NCBI GenBank assembly: GCA_934229535.1
Contig: CAKQDS010000022.1
Coordinates: 1-28,712, forward strand
Reading direction: 5' to 3'
Source of the DNA: an uncultured Anaeroplasmataceae bacterium
Lineage (GTDB): Bacteria > Bacillota_I > Bacilli_A > Acholeplasmatales > Anaeroplasmataceae
Length of the DNA: 28,712 bases
The position numbers and the translations under genes are program-made. The notes under the pieces were generated by a model. It was not told the origin of the DNA and did not search any database. It saw only the letters and a list, made by a program, of their open reading frames with translations. Shown piece after piece: positions 22,981 through 28,712 of the stretch. Positions within the stretch are counted from its first letter, which is position 1, and each line of letters starts with the position of its first letter.

Positions 22981-25427
22981 GTAATATGAAGAAAATCTAT
23001 CGTTTTTTATTATTGATAATTATTTTAATCAGTGTTACTGGTTGTAGATTGATGGGAATTGAAGGATCAAGCAGAACAATCAAATGTAAACATGAATTTG
23101 GTGAGTATGTTATAGATAAAAATCCGACTTGTTCAACCTCTGGACATAAATATAGAATTTGTTCATTATGCAATTATAAAGATGAGGATAGCATAGATCC
23201 ACTACCACACACATATGGTGACGTTATAAAAGGAACAAAAGACGATGCCTATTATGATGTTAAGGTATGCAAGGTATGTGGCTATAGACAACATATTGGT
23301 TCTTCTGATGATATTATTTTTCTAAATTTAAAAGATGAATATGAAACAAATGAATATTATAAATTAGATAAGTGTTTTCGTGTTGATGGCAAAATATATG
23401 ACAAAAATACATATATCGACAATTATACATTTACATATTTAGAGAATACTGCAAATGCTAAACTAGAATTTTTGAAAGTTTCTTCTAACAATTATGATTT
23501 AAATATAAAAGGAACTTCAGAAGGAATTTGTAAATTTACAGTTCATTATAAATATGATACATTTTATTCATCGTTAGATATAACATCATCACCAGTTACT
23601 ATAAAATTTGTTAGTACTCCAAATAAACAAATTATTTGTTATGATGGTAAAAATATTGTTTATCAAAAGAATGATTGCCGTTTCGGTGAAACTATTAAAC
23701 TTCCAACTCAAAAAGATAAAGGTGAATTAAAATTTGCTGGTTGGATAAATGAAAATGGTGAATATGTAAAAGAAGTAACTATCAAAAATAGTAAAGAAAC
23801 ATTTAAAGCTGTATTTGCTAGCTCTATAGGAACAGAGGGATTAGAATATAAATTAAATAGTACATCTACTGGATTCATTGTTACTGGATATAATGGCGTT
23901 GAAACTGATGTTGTTATTCCTGGTATTTATAAAACAAGACCAGTTGTAGAAATTGCTGAAGGCTGTTTTAAGTCAAGTGGTATAGGAAAAGTAACAATTC
24001 CTTCAACGGTTGTTAATATAGGTAAAGAAGCTTTTTCTAATTCATCTATTGAGGAAATTGATTGCTCAAATGCAGTTTCTTTAACAACTATTGGAAATAA
24101 TGCCTTTTATAGTACTAATTTAAGTTCTATCTCATTAATAAATACAAATTTAACAACAATAGGTAGTTATTGTTTTTATAATAATACAAATTTAACATAT
24201 GCACATATACCATCATCAATAAAAGAAATAGGAGATAGATGTTTCTTTTATGATAAAAAAACACATGTACTTTTTGAGTCATTAGATAAAAAAAATGTAA
24301 CTGAAGGCAGTTTCTGGGACGGATATAATTCAGACTCAGTAAAAGGTATCTATTATAATGTTAAAGAAATAAAAGAGAATGACGATTATGTATATTATGT
24401 TACAAATGATAATTATGTTGGAATAATGCGTTATAAAACTGAAAGTTCTAGAAAAACAGATATTGTTTTGGACAAAGTAGATAATTATCCAATTAAATAT
24501 GTATGTAGTAAAGCTTTTTATGGTAGTAGCATTACAAGTGTGATTATCGGAAAAGATGTTGTACTATTAGGAAGCAGTTCATTTGATTCTTGTTCGCAAT
24601 TAACTAAGGTTGACTATGTTAACAATAAAGTATTAACAACAATAGGTAGTTATTGTTTTTATAATAATACAAATTTAACATATGCACATATACCATCATC
24701 AATAAAAGAAATAGGAGATAGATGTTTCTTTTATGATAAAAAAACACATGTACTTTTTGAGTCATTAGATAAAAAAAATGTAACTGAAGGCAGTTTCTGG
24801 GACGGATATAATTCAGACTCAGTAAAAGGTATCTATTATAATGTTAAAGAAATAAAAGAGAATGACGATTATGTATATTATGTTACAAATGATAATTATG
24901 CTTGTGTTTTAAGTGCTAAAAGTAGCTGTCAAACTGCTGATTTATCAACAATAGATGGCTTTAATGTTAGAGGAGTATGCACATATGCTTTTAATGGTTC
25001 AAATATCAATAAAATCATTATTGGCGAAAAAGTTGAATGGATTGATTCCTATGGTTTTGCTAATTCAAAATCATTAATATATGTAGAGTCAAGAGCAGCT
25101 TCAAAACTAAAAACTATTGGTGCTAAAGCATTTTCACATTGTGATAATTTGAAGTTTATCTTTATTCCTTTATCAGTTACAAGTATTGGCAATTATTGTT
25201 TCGAATATGATGTCAAGTGTTGGGTTATTTTTGCAAGATTAAATTCTAATGGTATAACCTTAGGTACAAAATGGAATGGCTATAATGATGACTATTTTAT
25301 TTTCCAAGTTAATAATTCTATTTATAGTACAAAATGGGATTGTCAAAGTGCTTATTATAATCCAAGCAATAATCAAATTTATTGTACATCAGGTACAAAT
25401 TCAGAAAGTTTTAGTGCTCAAAAATAA
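22977..25427 (+). CDS. Lipoprotein with BspA-type leucine-rich repeats
   Basis: This 816-aa exported protein has a lipoprotein signal (hydrophobic 10-21, lipobox VTGC with C23). A Cys/His-rich module follows ('C.HEFG...PTCSTSGHKYRICSLC...VCKVCGY'), then an InlB-like unit ('KFAGWINENGEYVKEV'), then BspA/LRR_5 repeats from about 320 ('IPSTVVNIGKEAFSNSSIEE', 'IPSSIKEIGDRCFFYD', 'IPLSVTSIGNYCFEYD'). Residues 392-481 and 553-642 are encoded by identical 268-bp DNA. It should be lipid-anchored on the outer face of the membrane, next to the preceding repeat protein. BspA repeats often bind host or neighbour ligands. It starts at ATG 22977, overlapping the previous stop. Confidence 0.85.
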   Translation: MSNMKKIYRFLLLIIILISVTGCRLMGIEGSSRTIKCKHEFGEYVIDKNPTCSTSGHKYRICSLCNYKDEDSIDPLPHTYGDVIKGTKDDAYYDVKVCKVCGYRQHIGSSDDIIFLNLKDEYETNEYYKLDKCFRVDGKIYDKNTYIDNYTFTYLENTANAKLEFLKVSSNNYDLNIKGTSEGICKFTVHYKYDTFYSSLDITSSPVTIKFVSTPNKQIICYDGKNIVYQKNDCRFGETIKLPTQKDKGELKFAGWINENGEYVKEVTIKNSKETFKAVFASSIGTEGLEYKLNSTSTGFIVTGYNGVETDVVIPGIYKTRPVVEIAEGCFKSSGIGKVTIPSTVVNIGKEAFSNSSIEEIDCSNAVSLTTIGNNAFYSTNLSSISLINTNLTTIGSYCFYNNTNLTYAHIPSSIKEIGDRCFFYDKKTHVLFESLDKKNVTEGSFWDGYNSDSVKGIYYNVKEIKENDDYVYYVTNDNYVGIMRYKTESSRKTDIVLDKVDNYPIKYVCSKAFYGSSITSVIIGKDVVLLGSSSFDSCSQLTKVDYVNNKVLTTIGSYCFYNNTNLTYAHIPSSIKEIGDRCFFYDKKTHVLFESLDKKNVTEGSFWDGYNSDSVKGIYYNVKEIKENDDYVYYVTNDNYACVLSAKSSCQTADLSTIDGFNVRGVCTYAFNGSNINKIIIGEKVEWIDSYGFANSKSLIYVESRAASKLKTIGAKAFSHCDNLKFIFIPLSVTSIGNYCFEYDVKCWVIFARLNSNGITLGTKWNGYNDDYFIFQVNNSIYSTKWDCQSAYYNPSNNQIYCTSGTNSESFSAQK
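24150..24417 (+). repeat. Perfect 268-bp direct repeat, copy 1
   Basis: I compared it base by base with 24633-24900 and found no difference. The offset is 483 bp, or 161 codons, so recombination between copies would remove or add a unit in frame. Confidence 0.95.
24633..24900 (+). repeat. Perfect 268-bp direct repeat, copy 2
   Basis: It is identical to 24150-24417. The LRR sequence between and after the copies differs, so the duplication is recent or kept identical by gene conversion. Confidence 0.95.
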
Positions 25428-25442
25428 GGATGGTGTCCATAA

Positions 25443-26645
25443 ATGTATGTTGAAGAAAAGGATTTTAATTCCGATGAATATTTGGAGAATGCAAATGGCT
25501 TTTATACTGTCGATAGTGAGCTTTTTGCAGATGCTAAAAAGATTTATAAATTTGGTGTTTACGATTATAAATATTTAGATGAATTATTAATTGACCATAT
25601 TACTGATCAATTTAATTGTGATAAAAAAGAAGCAAAAGACATTTTATCTAAATGTTCGTTTGATTGCTTTTATGTTCCTTATTTTAAATATGATATAAAA
25701 ATAAAATCAATCAAATTTAATATTAAAACTTGGACAAAAAAGGACTTTGAAAAAACTTATGATATTAATGAAATGCTTGTTTATGTATATGATAATAATT
25801 ATCATATATTCACTGATTTTCATAAGGATTGTGAAGAAACTGTTGAAGAAGTTACAGGAAATGAAGTTGTGTTAGGCTATAAATATCTATGTGGAACAAA
25901 TACTGTGTTTGCTGACAAGGATGCTACAAATAATAGTGTTTTGACATACTGTTTGAATTTTAAGAAAAAACTTAAAGAAAGAAATAATGAAATTGAAACA
26001 GTAACTTTTAAATATTGTGATTATTATTTATGTAAGGATTATGATGTTGTTTTGGTTCCTATTATATATATTGTTTCACCGGTTTATGGAAATATATTAT
26101 GTATGGATTGTGCTAGTAGTAAAAGACTATCAGGTGAATTTTTAAATACTGTCTATGAAATAACAAATAATAATAGAGTTGAAAAAATTAAAAATCAGGT
26201 AGATTATAAGTGTGATCAAATAAGAAAAAAATATAAGATAGTGTCACTGGTTTTATTGGGAGTTTTTTTAGCAATGGTCATTGATTTTTTCTTAATTAGA
26301 TATAATCCATTGAAAGGAATATTTGAAATAACTGACCCGAATATTTATGATGATTTTGCATGTCGAATAATACATATGGTATTTTTAGCTGGTATTTTAA
26401 TATTTAGCTTAGTTGATTTGTATAATCTACATTTGCTAAATGATTCTCGCTATATTGTTATAGGTCATTTTAAAAACTTGGCAACAAAAGGTGTTTTAGA
26501 TGAAAATAATAGTGAATTAATTACTACGGAAATTAAAAAGGCAACTTTTAAAAGCAGACGTTATTTTGCTATTAGAATTGGAACTATGGCCGCATATGTT
26601 TTAATTGTATTAATTGTTGTAAGAATTTTGACATTGTTTGTTTAA
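25443..26645 (+). CDS. Tandem membrane protein paralogue 1, unknown family
   Basis: This 400-aa protein has a large soluble N-terminal part (about 1-265) and three hydrophobic segments at the C-terminus: 'IVSLVLLGVFLAMVIDFFLI', 'VFLAGILIFSLVDLY' and the last 24 residues ('AAYVLIVLIVVRILTLFV'). It shares with the next two products the motifs 'FY(T)V...', 'Y(V/A)PYFK' near residue 80 and, with paralogue 2, 'NP(L/V)KGIF(E/D)(I/L)T' after the first membrane helix. I do not recognise the family. It starts 15 nt after the lipoprotein stop, with AAGGATGG upstream. It is probably an inner-membrane partner of the ESCRT-like module, on context only. Confidence 0.75.
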   Translation: MYVEEKDFNSDEYLENANGFYTVDSELFADAKKIYKFGVYDYKYLDELLIDHITDQFNCDKKEAKDILSKCSFDCFYVPYFKYDIKIKSIKFNIKTWTKKDFEKTYDINEMLVYVYDNNYHIFTDFHKDCEETVEEVTGNEVVLGYKYLCGTNTVFADKDATNNSVLTYCLNFKKKLKERNNEIETVTFKYCDYYLCKDYDVVLVPIIYIVSPVYGNILCMDCASSKRLSGEFLNTVYEITNNNRVEKIKNQVDYKCDQIRKKYKIVSLVLLGVFLAMVIDFFLIRYNPLKGIFEITDPNIYDDFACRIIHMVFLAGILIFSLVDLYNLHLLNDSRYIVIGHFKNLATKGVLDENNSELITTEIKKATFKSRRYFAIRIGTMAAYVLIVLIVVRILTLFV

Positions 26646-26658
26646 TTGGTGATATATT

Positions 26659-27873
26659 ATGATAAAAATTGATAAAGAATGCTTTATATCAAATAACCCA
26701 TTAAATGGTGAAAGAGGCTTATATACTTTAAATAATAAACAATTTAATTTAGTAAAAAATGTTTATGTGCTTGATGCTTTAAACTATGATTACGTCCGAG
26801 AAAAATTTTACAAAAAAATTATGGATTATTTTAAATGTAAAAACGAGAGAAAAATGGATAGTATCTTAAATGATGGAACATTATTGTTTTATTATGCGCC
26901 ATATTTTAAAACATATGTTTTTGTTAAAAGTGTAAAACTAAAAATTATAACCTTAAATGAAGAAGTCTTATATAAAGAATATATAATTAATAAATCATTC
27001 GATGTTATAAATGATTTTAATTATAATGTTTATGGTGACTTTGATTATAATGTGGAAGAATTTGAACATATTAAAGAATCCCCAAACTGGAATGAAATAG
27101 TAATTGGTTGCAAAGAGGAATGTGATGAAGAAACAGCCTCAGATTGTTATTGTGAGGCAGCATATAAATATTTGGATGATTTTGCATTAAATATTAAAAA
27201 TGAAGGAAATTACAAAGAGGTCTATGCTGAAGATATTGATTATGAATTTGGTGACAGTTTTGATATGTATCTTGTACCTATTATTCAATTTGTCGAAAAT
27301 AGTAAAAGAGATACAAAAGATGGAAAACATCTAAATTTTAATTGTTTGAATTTTGATACATTTCAAGTGGCTAATGATGCATTATACTATCAAAATGTTA
27401 ATAAATTGAATGAAATTAATATATTAATAGAAAAACAATTTCTAAAATTAAAAAACAAATTTCTTGCAAATTCTATTTTATCATCCATATTTTTAATTTT
27501 TATGATAATTGATATGTTTGTTATTAAATTTAATCCCGTTAAAGGCATATTTGATTTAACCTCACCAGAAAGATTCCATAATTGGTTTAACTATTTCCAT
27601 TTTATTCCGTTAGCTATTTTTATTATAGTATCGGTTATTGATTTTATTAAATTATTTAAAACTAAGGAAAATAAAGAAAATATTAAATCTGTTTTTGAAT
27701 ATGAAGCATCAAGGAGTTATTTATACGACAAAGATATAAATAGTGAAATGAAAAATAAGTTTGATATTGAATTTGAAGATATTAACAAATATTTTATGGG
27801 TAGTTTTTTATTTGAATTAGGTTATGTATTTATATTCTTAGTTTTAATAAGAATACTAGTAATTAGCTTATAA
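26659..27873 (+). CDS. Tandem membrane protein paralogue 2, unknown family
   Basis: This 404-aa protein is a full-length paralogue of the preceding one: N-terminal 'NPLNGERGLYTLNNKQFN', 'YYAPYFKTYVFVKSVKLKI' near 80, first membrane helix 'SILSSIFLIFMIIDMFVI' followed by NPVKGIFDLT, then two more hydrophobic segments, the last at the extreme C-terminus ('LGYVFIFLVLIRILVISL'). Divergence from paralogue 1 is large, so the duplication is old. GGTGAT lies upstream of ATG 26659. The next paralogue starts on the base after its stop. Confidence 0.75.
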   Translation: MIKIDKECFISNNPLNGERGLYTLNNKQFNLVKNVYVLDALNYDYVREKFYKKIMDYFKCKNERKMDSILNDGTLLFYYAPYFKTYVFVKSVKLKIITLNEEVLYKEYIINKSFDVINDFNYNVYGDFDYNVEEFEHIKESPNWNEIVIGCKEECDEETASDCYCEAAYKYLDDFALNIKNEGNYKEVYAEDIDYEFGDSFDMYLVPIIQFVENSKRDTKDGKHLNFNCLNFDTFQVANDALYYQNVNKLNEINILIEKQFLKLKNKFLANSILSSIFLIFMIIDMFVIKFNPVKGIFDLTSPERFHNWFNYFHFIPLAIFIIVSVIDFIKLFKTKENKENIKSVFEYEASRSYLYDKDINSEMKNKFDIEFEDINKYFMGSFLFELGYVFIFLVLIRILVISL

Positions 27874-28569
27874 ATGATTGAAATTAATAAATCTAAGTTT
27901 ATTTCAAACAAAATGTTAAATGGTGAAAATGGATTATATACAGTTAACAATTCTATATATAATAAAGCCATTAATACTTATGTCTATGAAATAAATCCTA
28001 ATGCATATAAAGAATTATATAAATGTGCTAAAAGAATATATGAATGTGATGATGAAATGGTAAATAAGATATTTGCGGAAAGCAAAATAACTTATTTTTA
28101 TGCACCATATTTCAAACATAAAATTAATTTAAATAGCTTTAAATTAATAATTAATGATTCTCAAGTTAAATCATTTGAAATGAATTATAAAATGGACAAG
28201 CAAATAGATTATATTTATGATTTAAATTATTATTTATATAATTTAGAAATTCAAAAGATAGATCAATCAAAGCTTAAATTAGCAAATGGTAATGAAGTAT
28301 TTATTCACTATTCATTTAACTGTAACGAATCTATAATAAAATATTTTAAAGATCCTAATGGTAAATGTGCTTATTCATATGTTGAAGAATTTGAAGATAA
28401 ATTAATTAAAGAAAATAAAGACATTATGCAAATAAGATTAAAAGAATTAAATGCTAGTTTAGATTTAAAATTTGATATGTATTTAATACCAATTGTTAAT
28501 ATTATTGCTAAAGAACAAGAATATAGCTTTTGTTATGATTGTACAACATGCAATAACATATCACATTAA
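27874..28569 (+). CDS. Tandem paralogue 3, lacking the membrane region (truncated)
   Basis: This 231-aa product matches the soluble part of paralogue 2 ('MLNGENGLYTVNNSIYN', 'FYAPYFKHKINLNSFKLII', 'FDMYLIPIVNI'). It ends at 'CYDCTTCNNISH', the point where paralogue 1 has 'CMDCASSKRLSG' and then its membrane helices. The C-terminal third is missing, so this is a soluble variant or a truncated pseudogene. The start ATG 27874 directly follows the previous stop TAA with no clear ribosome binding site, so translation must rely on coupling. Confidence 0.65.
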   Translation: MIEINKSKFISNKMLNGENGLYTVNNSIYNKAINTYVYEINPNAYKELYKCAKRIYECDDEMVNKIFAESKITYFYAPYFKHKINLNSFKLIINDSQVKSFEMNYKMDKQIDYIYDLNYYLYNLEIQKIDQSKLKLANGNEVFIHYSFNCNESIIKYFKDPNGKCAYSYVEEFEDKLIKENKDIMQIRLKELNASLDLKFDMYLIPIVNIIAKEQEYSFCYDCTTCNNISH

Positions 28570-28712
28570 GCTTGTATTTTAGCGTTGCTTAATCAAAATG
28601 AAGATGTTGATGAATGGTATTAAACAAATGAATATTGAAGCATACCGGTAATATGTCAATAGGTAAAAATGAATAATTTTATAAATATTTAGACATATAA
28701 GGAACAACACAA
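28570..28712. other. Decayed sequence after the last paralogue
   Basis: Directly after the stop the same frame reads 'ACILALLNQNEDVDEWY' before TAA 28621-28623. This does not resemble the missing membrane region of the paralogues. It may be the tail of another gene fused by a deletion. I see no terminator before the window ends. Confidence 0.3.

Noticed and set aside
25276..25578. Open frame of 100 codons overlapping the lipoprotein and the next gene
   Set aside because: It lies in another frame of two well-supported genes, has repetitive Ile/Val/Lys composition, and has no ribosome binding site.
1..28712. Mycoplasma-type genetic code with TGA as tryptophan
   Set aside because: Several well-supported genes end in TGA exactly where the family should end (HepT, the restriction helicase, the InlB/GLUG protein), and Trp is encoded by TGG throughout.

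Overview
The window is very AT-rich and uses the standard bacterial code: TAA, TAG and TGA all end clear genes, for example TGA at 1275-1277 and 22978-22980. Shine-Dalgarno sites, a sigma-A style promoter set, a preQ1-I riboswitch in front of queT, and BspA/InlB-type surface repeats suggest a low-GC Bacillota or a relative (Erysipelotrichia- or Mollicutes-like), probably host-associated. I see no tRNA, rRNA, CRISPR array or transposase.

Positions 1-144 hold the 3' end of an unidentified structured RNA and its terminator. Positions 375-1277 carry a MntA/HepT-type toxin-antitoxin pair. The antitoxin has its own HTH domain and sits behind two palindromic operators. Positions 1363-9873 are bounded by a 40-bp direct repeat (39/40 identical) and look like an inserted defence/accessory island: a DUF4186 gene, a GNAT acetyltransferase, an AP2-domain remnant, an RNA ligase, and a restriction-modification operon with two methylase-type subunits and a GIY-YIG-like/helicase subunit broken by one in-frame TAA. 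Positions 10140-12234 (minus) are an ABC-type ATPase plus TOPRIM defence pair, whose TOPRIM gene carries an in-frame TAG at codon 4. Both defence systems therefore look decayed by single nonsense mutations.

Positions 12461-14863 are housekeeping: promoter, preQ1-I riboswitch, an unusually long QueT, an Ogt-type methyltransferase and a YccF protein.

The most interesting part is 14876-28569. A Hin-like serine recombinase on the minus strand is followed by two hix-like palindromes in inverted orientation. They flank a short segment with a good promoter that currently points at the recombinase. Next comes a 13-kb co-directional operon: an SPFH protein with two zinc ribbons (YdjI-like), two small related proteins, a coiled-coil protein with a basic N-terminus, an ESCRT-III (Snf7/CHMP2)-like protein, a Vps4-like AAA+ ATPase with an N-terminal MIT-like domain, a zinc-ribbon/transmembrane/InlB-repeat/GLUG surface protein interrupted at a T TTT TTC slippery heptamer, a BspA-type LRR lipoprotein with a perfect 268-bp internal repeat, and three tandem paralogous membrane proteins.

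My inference is that this is a bacterial ESCRT-like membrane-remodelling module linked to cell-surface proteins, possibly phase-variable through promoter inversion. The Vps4-like and Snf7-like calls rest on motifs and helix patterns read by eye. Structure prediction and profile searches are needed to settle them.
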